This document shows positions 26,228 through 34,800 of a stretch of DNA of 64,000 bases, piece after piece (within the stretch, counting starts at the first letter, position 1; each line of letters begins with the position of its first letter). The stretch is from Lentimicrobiaceae bacterium (lineage in GTDB: Bacteria; Bacteroidota; Bacteroidia; Bacteroidales; JAGONC01). Location of the stretch: positions 1 to 64,000 of the forward strand of contig JAGONC010000009.1 in the NCBI GenBank assembly GCA_017993235.1. The letters run 5' to 3'. The notes under the pieces are model-generated. The model searched no databases. It saw only the letters and a program-made list of their open reading frames with translations, and was not told where the DNA came from. Both the position numbers and the translations under genes were made by a program.

Positions 26228-27268
26228 TCATTCCATGAGAACCACCTGTTGCAGGTGGTCGCTTTTCATTGCCCGCTCAATCACCTTCAGTGTCATGAGT
26301 GCTTCCTCAGGTTTCACAGCCTGCTCAGCATGTGCTGTGATCACCTGATGCACATTCTCAAAGAATCCCATGTAGTTTCCCGGGAACGTTTCGAGAGGGC
26401 TGCGGATGATACGACCTCTCGTTTCCGTATTCAGGATTCCAAAGTCGGCTTTCCGATCGCATCCCCATCGGGCCCCCTTTGGCCATTTACCCTTTCTCAG
26501 CTCGTCTTCCTGCGGATCGAGTCCATACTTTACATAGGAACCGAGCGTGCCATGAATGCTGAAACGGGGTCCCTTTTCCCTGACAAAAACGCCTGCTTTC
26601 AGGGTGACATTCAGGCCAAGATAGATCAGCTTCAGATCGAAGCTATCATCCACCACACTGAACTCCCTTTGATTGAACAGCCTGCAGAAAACGGCATGCG
26701 GTTTACCAAAAAGCAGGAGTGCCTGGTCAATCAGGTGCGTTCCCAGGTCGTACAGGGTTCCTCCTGCAGTAGTAATGACATACCGCCAGGCTGCCCGGCT
26801 GATGGCAGGATTGTATCGGTCGAAACGAGATTCAAAGTCGAGTATCTTTCCCAGCAATTGTTGGGACAGGATCTGCCGTACAGTTAAAAAATCACCGTCC
26901 CAGCGGCGGTTCTGGAAGGGAAATAGGTGCCGTTTCACTTTCTGTGCAACAGAAGCCAGGTCCTGAGCTTCCCTGACAGTTGGAGTCATCGGTTTTTCAA
27001 GAATGACATGCTTACCGGCCTCCAGTGCCATTTTGGCCTGTTCGAAGTGCAATCCATTGGGAGTGCAGACACAAACCAGGTGTATGTCACGGTCGGTCAG
27101 GGCATCTTCAAGGTGCCTGAGAATACGGGTTTTCGGATAGTGCAGGGCGGCATCATCACCGGAGGTGACAATGGTATGCAGCCTAAATCCGGGATGCGTA
27201 TGCAGGAAGGGAGCGTGGAAAACACGGCCTGAGAGGCCGTAGCCGATAAGTGCAGTGTTAATCAGCAT
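26228..27268 (-). CDS. Gfo/Idh/MocA family oxidoreductase, cytoplasmic type
   Basis: 346 residues with no signal peptide. The N-terminal Rossmann region is LINTALIGYGLSGRVFHAPFL, followed by LVCVCTPNGLHFEQAKMAL and GKHVILEKPMTPTVREA (family Lys-Pro). The C-terminal part has GGTLYDLGTHLIDQALLLFG. This resembles the YdgJ/scyllo-inositol dehydrogenase-like branch. The ATG overlaps the stop of the upstream Gfo/Idh gene by 7 bp, and a good GGAGGT sits 6 bases before it on the minus strand. It would handle the sugar after import, in contrast to the two Tat-type paralogues. Confidence 0.88.
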   Translation of the reverse strand: MLINTALIGYGLSGRVFHAPFLHTHPGFRLHTIVTSGDDAALHYPKTRILRHLEDALTDRDIHLVCVCTPNGLHFEQAKMALEAGKHVILEKPMTPTVREAQDLASVAQKVKRHLFPFQNRRWDGDFLTVRQILSQQLLGKILDFESRFDRYNPAISRAAWRYVITTAGGTLYDLGTHLIDQALLLFGKPHAVFCRLFNQREFSVVDDSFDLKLIYLGLNVTLKAGVFVREKGPRFSIHGTLGSYVKYGLDPQEDELRKGKWPKGARWGCDRKADFGILNTETRGRIIRSPLETFPGNYMGFFENVHQVITAHAEQAVKPEEALMTLKVIERAMKSDHLQQVVLME

Positions 27269-28800
27269 ATTACCTCCTTTTCCCTATCCCAATAGACCTT
27301 TCTGCCTTCCTTATAGGCGATGGTTCCCATATGAGCTGTCATGGCTTCCTCAAATGCAGCGTCAATATGACAGCTGGGGCGGGCACCATTACGCTGGCGG
27401 ATGCAATTGAGCCACTCTTTCAGGTGCAGGTGGGATGTATCGATTTCTTTCCCTCCCCGGTAGGTATAAAGCAATCCTCTGCTGGCAAAATATTTTTCGG
27501 TTGCAGAGGTGACAGCATCCACACCATCCTTTCCCGGAACATAGGTGTAAATGGGTTTACCCGGCTCAATGAGGCCCTGTCGGATTTTATCCCCATACCG
27601 CGTTGATGAGGGATCGGCGTTGATGACCAATGTTTCGCTCAGGTCCATATAGCCATCATGCCCCATGATCACCTTTCCCCTGTCCTTTTCGCTGGCCAGT
27701 GTTGCGCTGTAAAGCAGGGTCAGGTCACGATCAGGGTATTCAAACGACATATTCAGCACGTCGGGCACCGTCCGGCCATCCTTAAAGAAGTAAATTCCGC
27801 CGGAAGCCACCGCTGAATGGGGGATGCCCAGATCCAGGATCTGGTTCATCGCATCGTACTCATGGGTGAACAGGTCGCCGCTGAGTCCCGTACTGTAGTC
27901 CCACCAGCATCGCCAGCGGAAAAACCGTTCCAGGCTGAACTCATGCCACGGGGCCGGTCCGATGAACTGGTTCCAGTCGATATTGTCAGGGCCTGCTTCC
28001 GCTGGAATCTCATATACCCAGGCCCCGTTGGGATCGTTCCGGTTGGTGCACACTTCTATCAGGTTCACCTTGCCCAGCACTTCCTGCCGGATCATCGAGC
28101 GTGCCACCTGGTAGCTGTCGGTCTGGCGTCCCTGATGCCCCAGTTGGAAGACCACTCCGCTTTGCTTTATCGCTTCACGGATGGCATAGGTCTCTTCAAC
28201 GGTCCACGATAAAGGCTTTTCACAATAAACATGCTTACCGTTGCGGGCAGCTTCCAGTGCCATCGGGACATGCCAGTGATCGGGTGTGGCAATGACCACA
28301 GCATCCACATCCGGGGCTGAGCACAACTCCCGGTAGGTCTTGTAGCGCATGGGCTCTTTTCCCGGCTTGCCTTCACTGCCTTTCCTGGCTACATTCGAGG
28401 CTGCCATTATCCCTTTGTGTGCATTGGATTCAAAGATATCGCAAAGGGCTGTGATCTCAACGTTGAGATCTTCCTGTTCGAGGAAATTCCGCAGATAATC
28501 CCTGTAAAATGCATCCTCCCTGGCGTTCTGCAGCCATGTATCCATTGAGCTGGGCTGCACATACCCCAGGGCCTTAAGCAGATAGCGTCCCCGGCTGCCC
28601 GTGCCGATGATCCCGATCCGGATCCTGTCACCCTTGACCGTCGGTATCTCACCAGGCAGCTGAATCCGGAGATTCTCCATTAAATTACGGTTCAACTCTT
28701 TGTACCTTTTCTGGCGGCGGTATAAACCATAGGCAACGGCTCCGACAACCGGCAGTGTTGCCAGGCCTTTAATGATGTCGCGGCGGGAAAAATTTGCCAT
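27262..28800 (-). CDS. Gfo/Idh/MocA family oxidoreductase, Tat-type, 512 residues
   Basis: The N-terminus MANFSRRDIIKGLATLPVVG is a twin-arginine signal (SRRDIIK). The NAD(P) site is RIRIGIIGTGSRGRYLLKAL, with VVIATPDHWHVPMALEAARN and GKHVYCEKPLSWTVEETYA after it. It carries a long insert between the Rossmann strands (SMDTWLQNAREDAFYRDYLR), as in other large secreted members. It is the first gene of the minus-strand set 28800 to 22831. The neighbours suggest sugar 3-dehydrogenation or the reverse; the exact substrate is unknown. The REP-like repeat at 28812 lies immediately upstream. Confidence 0.88.
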   Translation of the reverse strand: MANFSRRDIIKGLATLPVVGAVAYGLYRRQKRYKELNRNLMENLRIQLPGEIPTVKGDRIRIGIIGTGSRGRYLLKALGYVQPSSMDTWLQNAREDAFYRDYLRNFLEQEDLNVEITALCDIFESNAHKGIMAASNVARKGSEGKPGKEPMRYKTYRELCSAPDVDAVVIATPDHWHVPMALEAARNGKHVYCEKPLSWTVEETYAIREAIKQSGVVFQLGHQGRQTDSYQVARSMIRQEVLGKVNLIEVCTNRNDPNGAWVYEIPAEAGPDNIDWNQFIGPAPWHEFSLERFFRWRCWWDYSTGLSGDLFTHEYDAMNQILDLGIPHSAVASGGIYFFKDGRTVPDVLNMSFEYPDRDLTLLYSATLASEKDRGKVIMGHDGYMDLSETLVINADPSSTRYGDKIRQGLIEPGKPIYTYVPGKDGVDAVTSATEKYFASRGLLYTYRGGKEIDTSHLHLKEWLNCIRQRNGARPSCHIDAAFEEAMTAHMGTIAYKEGRKVYWDREKEVIC

Positions 28801-28811
28801 GGAGTTGATTT

Positions 28812-28964
28812 GATGGTTATTTGTGGTTATTTGCTCAGCACGAAGTTTATCCTGACGTAAGTCAGGGGTGCTTCGCGTTATTCATGGTCTTTAGTTGTGC
28901 AAATAACAATGAATAACCATGAATAACTACGAATGACTATTGAATGATTATTGAATGACTATGA
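28812..28964. repeat. GCGA-hairpin-GAGCAAAT element (reverse) plus AATRAC repeats
   Basis: The reverse complement of 28831-28885 matches the variant at 163-216 almost base for base (GCGAAG...CCTGAC TTAC GTCAGG...CTTCG, GCTGAGCAAAT). It is followed to about 28964 by AATAACnATGAATRAC units in several near-copies. This fills the 158-bp gap between the Gfo/Idh operon and doxX. Any promoter for the Gfo/Idh operon would have to lie in or beyond it. Confidence 0.85.
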
Positions 28965-29432
28965 ATTGTCTCCTTTCCCAAGCAATCTTCTCACTCCTAA
29001 AATCCTGTCTGTAGGAAAGAAAAAGATCACCAGCAATGCGAAAATCTCGATGATATTCTTGTTGACAATAAAATAGGCACCTTCAGAAGGAAAGACATAC
29101 TCATAACCGATCCATGACGGGTGGGAAAGGTAATAAAAAAGCAGAAGAAGCATCCCGAAGATGCAGCTGATCCTGGTAAAAAGACCAAGGATCAGCGATA
29201 GACCGATCAGTGTAAGTCCCCATTCATTCAGAAAATCGGCAACGGATAAAACAGAAGCATGGGAAGCTATCCAGATGAAAAATCCGCTTAAAAAACCTTT
29301 GGAATCCAGCAGGTAAGCAGAGGAAGTCCATCCTGGCTGGAAGACCTTCGTAAGACCCTCGAAAAGAAAATGCCACCCGATCACGATCCGGAGAGAAACA
29401 AGAGCAACGATCTGTCCTTTGGAATAGTTCAT
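28959..29432 (-). CDS. DoxX family membrane protein
   Basis: About 157 residues from ATG 29432. The longer start at 29453 would fall inside the -7 element at 29451-29458, so it is unlikely. It has four predicted membrane helices and the DoxX features VSLRIVIGWHFLFEGLTKVF and NEWGLTLIGLSLILGLFTRI. Members occur in thiosulfate:quinone oxidoreductase and in stress-related membrane complexes; most have no assigned role. It is divergent from module B and separated from the Gfo/Idh operon by a repeat. Confidence 0.82.
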   Translation of the reverse strand: MNYSKGQIVALVSLRIVIGWHFLFEGLTKVFQPGWTSSAYLLDSKGFLSGFFIWIASHASVLSVADFLNEWGLTLIGLSLILGLFTRISCIFGMLLLLFYYLSHPSWIGYEYVFPSEGAYFIVNKNIIEIFALLVIFFFPTDRILGVRRLLGKGDNS

Positions 29433-29450
29433 GGCACTCGAATTAGTGAA

Positions 29451-29458
29451 CAAATTTA
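29451..29458 (-). promoter_or_regulatory. Candidate -7 element for doxX-family gene
   Basis: Minus-strand TAAATTTG matches TAnnTTTG 18 bp before ATG 29432. It argues for 29432, not 29453, as the start. Confidence 0.5.
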
Positions 29459-29517
29459 TAAAAAGCTGGATGATGGTAATAATTCCACCCTTTTAAACCA
29501 CTTTCAAAACATTTATT

Positions 29518-29525
29518 TACTTTTA
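29518..29525 (+). promoter_or_regulatory. Weak -7-like element before module B
   Basis: TACTTTTA differs from TAnnTTTG at the last base. It lies 61 bp before the preferred NuoE start at 29587, in the only gap from which module B could be transcribed. Confidence 0.3.
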
Positions 29526-29586
29526 CAAGCCATTTATATATCAGGAATCCATGAGAATTTCAAGAATTCATACTCATCGGGAATCA

Positions 29587-30069
29587 ATGGAACAAACACC
29601 TGTGGATCTTTCCTTGTTAGAACCTCTCATTCAGAAATATAAAGGCAAAAAAGGCAGCCTTATCCCCCTTTTACAGGGTGCGCAGAATCTGTACGGCTAC
29701 ATCCCGCGGGAAGTATTCGAGAAGATATCAGTGTCCACCGGATTAAATGTAAGCGATCTTTATGGCGTAGCCACCTTTTATGCCCAGTTCCGGCTGAAGC
29801 CGGTTGGAAGGTACATTATTAAGGTCTGTCACGGGACTGCATGTCACGTTCAGGATGCCTATACAATCAGTAGTTCGCTGCAGGAAGCGCTGGGTGTCAA
29901 AGATGGTGAAACAACAGAGGATGGTCTGTTCACACTGGAGTCAGTGGCTTGTCTTGGCTGTTGCTCTCTGGCACCGGTGATGATGGTGGCCGGCGAGGTG
30001 TACGGAAAACTTACAGGGAAAGAGGCAGTTCGGATCATTAAGGATATCCGGATCAGGGAAAACAACTGA
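29587..30069 (+). CDS. NuoE-like 2Fe-2S diaphorase subunit
   Basis: About 160 residues from ATG 29587; an ATG at 29551 adds 12 residues (MRISRIHTHRES) with no family match. This is the complete thioredoxin-like NuoE/HydC/HndA fold: YGVATFYAQFRLKPVGRY, CHGTACHVQ and CLGCCSLAP, giving the four 2Fe-2S cysteines. Unlike its paralogue at 9150 it stops at the end of the NuoE domain and has no zinc ribbon. It should pass electrons within the complex formed with the next two gene products. Confidence 0.92.
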   Translation: MEQTPVDLSLLEPLIQKYKGKKGSLIPLLQGAQNLYGYIPREVFEKISVSTGLNVSDLYGVATFYAQFRLKPVGRYIIKVCHGTACHVQDAYTISSSLQEALGVKDGETTEDGLFTLESVACLGCCSLAPVMMVAGEVYGKLTGKEAVRIIKDIRIRENN

Positions 30070-30095
30070 TTGACGCACAGACTATCCATTATGAA

Positions 30096-31874
30096 ATGGG
30101 AAAAACAAAAGTAGTTGTCGGATTAGGAAGTTGTGGGATTGCAGCCGGGGCAGGGAAAACCTATGAAAAGATCCAGGCCCTGCGTCAGGCGGAGAATCTG
30201 GATTTTGAGCTAAAGAAAACCAGTTGCATCGGAATGTGCTATCGTGAACCTCTGGTTGAAATCATCGACGAAACGGGTTTCTATCTTTATGGAGAGATTG
30301 ATGAGACCAGGGCTGTGGAGATCATTGACAAGCATCTGGTACAGCATTCACCGGTGAAGGAATATATCGTTCAAACCGATCTGTTCCCAACACCGGATAA
30401 TGATTTTATAGAGGGCCAGGTCAAGATCATCCTTCGGAATTGCGGTTATATTGATCCTGAAAACATCGAGGAATACGAGGCGCGGCAGGGATACCGCGCA
30501 ATCAAAAAGATTGCGGGGCAGCGTATTTCCCGCATGGATGTCATCCAAACCGTTATATCCTCAGGTTTAAGGGGTCGTGGAGGCGGAGGTTTCCCGACCG
30601 GATTGAAATGGAAATTTGCTAGTGATAACAAAGCCTCTGAGAAGTACATCATCTGCAATGCAGATGAAGGGGATCCCGGAGCTTTCATGGACCGCTCGGT
30701 ACTTGAGGGTGATCCTCATAGTGTGCTGGAAGGAATGATCATTGGGGCCTATGCTATTGAGGCAACCGATGGGGTGATCTATTGCCGTGCGGAGTATCCG
30801 CTGGCTATCAAACGACTCAATATTGCCATCGAACAGGCCCGCCTGAAAGGATATCTCGGTCAGAACATCCTGGGTATTCAAGGCTTCAATTTCGATATTC
30901 ACATCAAGGAAGGAGCAGGTGCCTTCGTATGCGGTGAAGAAACCGCCCTGATAGCCTCCGTGGAAGGAAACAGGGGGATGCCACGTAAAAGGCCACCCTT
31001 TCCCGCCTCTTCAGGTCTGTGGAAAAAACCGACAAATATTAATAATGTCGAAACATTTGCAGACATCCCCTGGATCATTCTTAATGGAGCGGAAGCTTAT
31101 GCAAAATATGGAACCGAAAAAAGCAGAGGCACGAAGGTATTCGCCCTGGCAGGAAAAATAAAACGGTCAGGCCTGGTAGAAGTGCCAATGGGCATTACTG
31201 TCCGGGACATTATTTTCAAACTGGGTGGTGGGATCCAGGGGGATAAAAAATTTAAGGCAGTACAGCTGGGAGGTCCATCCGGTGGCTGCATCCCTGAATA
31301 CCTGGCCCATACCTCCATCGATTATGAGTCGGTCAACGCTACAGGGGCAATCATGGGATCCGGAGGTATGGTTGTTATGGATGAAACCACCTGCATGGTG
31401 GACGTGGCCAAATTCTTCCTGGATTTTACCCGGAAAGAATCCTGTGGAAAATGTACTTTCTGCCGTATTGGCACCAAACGTATGCTCGAGATACTTACCC
31501 GAATCACTGAAGGCAAAGGGGAGCAGGGGGACATTGAGCGGCTGGAGGACCTCGCCTACCAGATTAAGGATAGCTCCCTGTGCGGACTGGGCCAAACTGC
31601 TCCGAATCCGGTCCTGACAACGATTAAATATTTTCGCGACGAGTACGAAGTTCATATCAGGGATAAAAAGTGTCCGGCAAAAGCCTGTAAGCAATTACTG
31701 ACCTACGAGGTCATTCCTGAGAATTGCACGGGTTGTATGGTCTGCGCAAAAAATTGCCCGGTCGAAGCCATCACCGGCGAACGCAAACAAATTCATTTCA
31801 TCCATCAGGAAAAATGCATCAAATGCGGGGTTTGTTTTGTAAAATGTAAGTTCGAAGCAATCAGACTATCTTAA
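30096..31874 (+). CDS. NuoF-like FMN/NADH subunit with two C-terminal 4Fe-4S clusters
   Basis: 592 residues. An N-terminal thioredoxin-like region carries cysteines in GLGSCGIAAGAGKT and TSCIGMC. NuoF proper has GLRGRGGGGFPTGLKWKFAS, NADEGDPGAFMDRSVLEGDP, GAGAFVCGEETALIASVEG, and the 4Fe-4S ligands ESCGKCTFCRIGTKRM with SSLCGLGQ. The C-terminus is a 2x4Fe-4S ferredoxin, CTGCMVCAKNCPVEAI and CIKCGVCFVKCKFEAI. This is the HydB/HndC layout used in NAD-dependent bifurcating hydrogenases and formate dehydrogenases. The GltD part fused to its paralogue at 10041 is instead carried by the next gene here. Confidence 0.92.
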   Translation: MGKTKVVVGLGSCGIAAGAGKTYEKIQALRQAENLDFELKKTSCIGMCYREPLVEIIDETGFYLYGEIDETRAVEIIDKHLVQHSPVKEYIVQTDLFPTPDNDFIEGQVKIILRNCGYIDPENIEEYEARQGYRAIKKIAGQRISRMDVIQTVISSGLRGRGGGGFPTGLKWKFASDNKASEKYIICNADEGDPGAFMDRSVLEGDPHSVLEGMIIGAYAIEATDGVIYCRAEYPLAIKRLNIAIEQARLKGYLGQNILGIQGFNFDIHIKEGAGAFVCGEETALIASVEGNRGMPRKRPPFPASSGLWKKPTNINNVETFADIPWIILNGAEAYAKYGTEKSRGTKVFALAGKIKRSGLVEVPMGITVRDIIFKLGGGIQGDKKFKAVQLGGPSGGCIPEYLAHTSIDYESVNATGAIMGSGGMVVMDETTCMVDVAKFFLDFTRKESCGKCTFCRIGTKRMLEILTRITEGKGEQGDIERLEDLAYQIKDSSLCGLGQTAPNPVLTTIKYFRDEYEVHIRDKKCPAKACKQLLTYEVIPENCTGCMVCAKNCPVEAITGERKQIHFIHQEKCIKCGVCFVKCKFEAIRLS

Positions 31875-31899
31875 TAACTGACGGTATTGTGAGCATGCA

Positions 31900-34800
31900 A
31901 TGAACGAAGATCTGAACATCATATTAAACGGGAAAATACTCAAAGGCAGGTATGGGGAAACAATTCTGGAGCTTGCTCAAAGGCATGGCCTCCACATACC
32001 AACGCTCTGCCATGATCCGCGTTTAGAACCCTATACATCATGTTTTCTTTGCGTTGTCGAGATCGAGGGATTCCGTGGCCTGCAGCCTTCATGCTCTACG
32101 CGCATCAGCGAGGGGATGAAGGTCACAACCGATAATGAGAAAATACGGAGCGCCCGCAGAACAGCCCTGAATCTGCTTGTCAGTGACCACTATGCTGACT
32201 GTATCGGACCCTGTAAAGAGGCCTGCCCGGCTGGAGTGGACGTACAGGGATATATTTCTCTGATTGAGAAGGGCATGTATCATGAAGCAGTGGCCCTGAT
32301 CAAGGAAACAAACCCTCTGCCCGCTGTTTGTGGCAGGGTCTGTGTCCGGCCCTGTGAAGTAGCTTGCAGGCGTAACCTGCTCAATGAAGGTCATGCTGTG
32401 GGTATTGACTACCTGAAGAGGTTTGCATCTGATTACGATCTGGAATCTCCCGACAAATGGAGACCCGGGATCAAAGCCCCCACAGGTAAGAAGGTGGCTG
32501 TGATCGGTGCCGGCCCTGCCGGGCTGTCCTGCGGATTCTTCCTGCAAAAAGAAGGTCATCAGGTGGATCTCTATGAAGCAGCTCCCAAAGCAGGCGGATG
32601 GCTTCAGTACGGAATCCCCGATTACCGTCTTCCTAATGATATCCTGCAAAAGGAAGTGGACAACATCACGGAAATGGGCGTACGGATCTTCTTTAACCAA
32701 AAGCTGGGCGGGAACCTTTCTTTTAAAGATCTTAAGACCAAATATGACGCTGCAATTATTGCGATCGGTTCCCAAAAAGGAACCAATATCGGGTGTGAGG
32801 GGGACGACGCTATAAACGTATTGTCGGGGATTGATTTCCTGAAGAAAATGGAACTGTCAGGCGAACGGCTTGACTTCACGGGAAAACGTGTAGCTGTAAT
32901 CGGGGGAGGAAATACAGCCATGGATTGTTGCCGGACAGCCAGGCGCTGCGGGTCCAAAGAGGTGATCGTGATCTACCGGCGTACAGAAAAAGAAATGCCG
33001 GCGAATCCTATCGAGATCCACGAATCCAAACTGGAAAATGTAACCTATATGCTGCTGACCAATCCCACCCGGATCAATAAGGACTCACGGGGAAAGGTCC
33101 ACTCCATCACCTGTCAGAAAATGCAGCTTGGTGAGCCTGACCGGTCAGGTCGCCGCCGTCCGGTACCTGTTGAGGGCTCCGAATTCGATCTCAGGGTGGA
33201 TTACATCCTGGCTGCCATAGGCCAAAAAACTGATGTCTCCTTCCTCAATGATATTAACCAATACTACGATCAGGATGAACTTAAACTTAACCGCTGGGGA
33301 GACATTGATGCTGATCCTATCACTCTTCAAACAGGTATCCCATCTATTTTTGCTGCCGGCGATGGGGTGAGCGGACCTGCTACCCTCATCCAGGCAATCG
33401 GACAAGCCAGGCTTGCCTCCCAAAGTTGTCACCTGTTCCTGATGAATAAACCCCTGGAGCCGCTCAAGCCGGAATTCCTCAGTAAAAAAGAGAGTTTCAA
33501 AGCGCAGGTTCCCTCAGATTATGATTCCCGCTACGTTCCTCAGGCCAGAGAGGAAATGCCCACCCTGGTGCCGGCGGAGCGTATGAATTTCAAGGAAGTG
33601 GAACTGGGCTATGCCAATGAAAAAGTGGCACTTCATGAAACACAGCGTTGCCTGGAATGCGGGTGTGTCGAATACTTTACATGCGACCTTAAACGCTATT
33701 GCACCGAATATGAAGCAGACCAGGTCAGCTTCAAGGGAGATTTCACAGACCATCCCGTTGATTTCAGGCATCCCTATATCGAGATCGACAGCAACAAATG
33801 TATACTTTGTTCACGCTGTATCCGTATATGCCGAGAGGTGGTGGGCGCCAATGCACTCGGGCTGGTTAACCGGGGCTTTAATACCTATGTTGCACCCAGT
33901 ATGGGCGATGCACTCCAGGATACTACCTGTGAATCGTGCGGATTATGCATTTCTACCTGCCCTACAGGAGCAATCACGGAAAACGTCCCATTTAAACCCG
34001 GTCCGGTGAAGCTGCACCAGGCGGAAACCATCTGCAATTATTGTTCAGTAGGATGTAAAATCACCCTAAATCATAAAAATGGTTTTGTAATGAAAATCAC
34101 CGGCGCGGAAGGCCAGATCAATCCGGAAGGGAATCTGTGCCGGTACGCCAAATTTGGATATCATTATATCAACGACCGCTCCCGTATCACCCGACCCCTA
34201 TACAGAGAAAACGGTAAATTTCAGGAAATCGGATTTGATGACGCCTTTCAGCTCATCAAAGACCACATCCGCAGTGTGAAACCGGACGAAAACGCATTTT
34301 TCGCAGGAGCCCGGCTTTCCAATGAAGAGCTTTATCTGATACAGAAGCTGGCAAGAGCTGCAGCCAGTACCAATAATGTATGCAGCTTCCATTATCTCAA
34401 CCGCGGCCAGGGATATACCTTCACCTCATCCCATAATGTCCCTTTTGAACAGATCACCGGTGCGAGTAAAATTTATCTCATTGGAGCAGAGCTGAACATC
34501 GATAATGCCGAGGTGGGTTTTATGATCAACCAGGCACAGTACAGGTACCATATTCCAGTCGAACTGGTCACTGTGCACCCTAAGAGCACCATGATCCATA
34601 AGGCAGACTCCGTCCTGCATATTAAATCCTATTACCATTTCATCCGCGCAGTCAATTACTACCTGGTAGCCAACGGATTTGAAAACCGCCTTTTCATCGA
34701 TGATCAATGTGAAGGATTCGACCAGTATAAACAGCAACTCATGAAGGAGAACTTCATGGAACTCCTGGATGCATCAGGAGTAGCGATTATGGATATGGTG

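Noticed and set aside
29551-29586. N-terminal extension of the module B NuoE from ATG 29551
   Set aside because: Adds 12 residues without family similarity; ATG 29587 matches the usual NuoE start.
29587-31874. NAD-dependent [FeFe] hydrogenase
   Set aside because: NuoE/NuoF parts fit, but no H-cluster motif (TSCCP, PCxxK) was found in any neighbouring protein.
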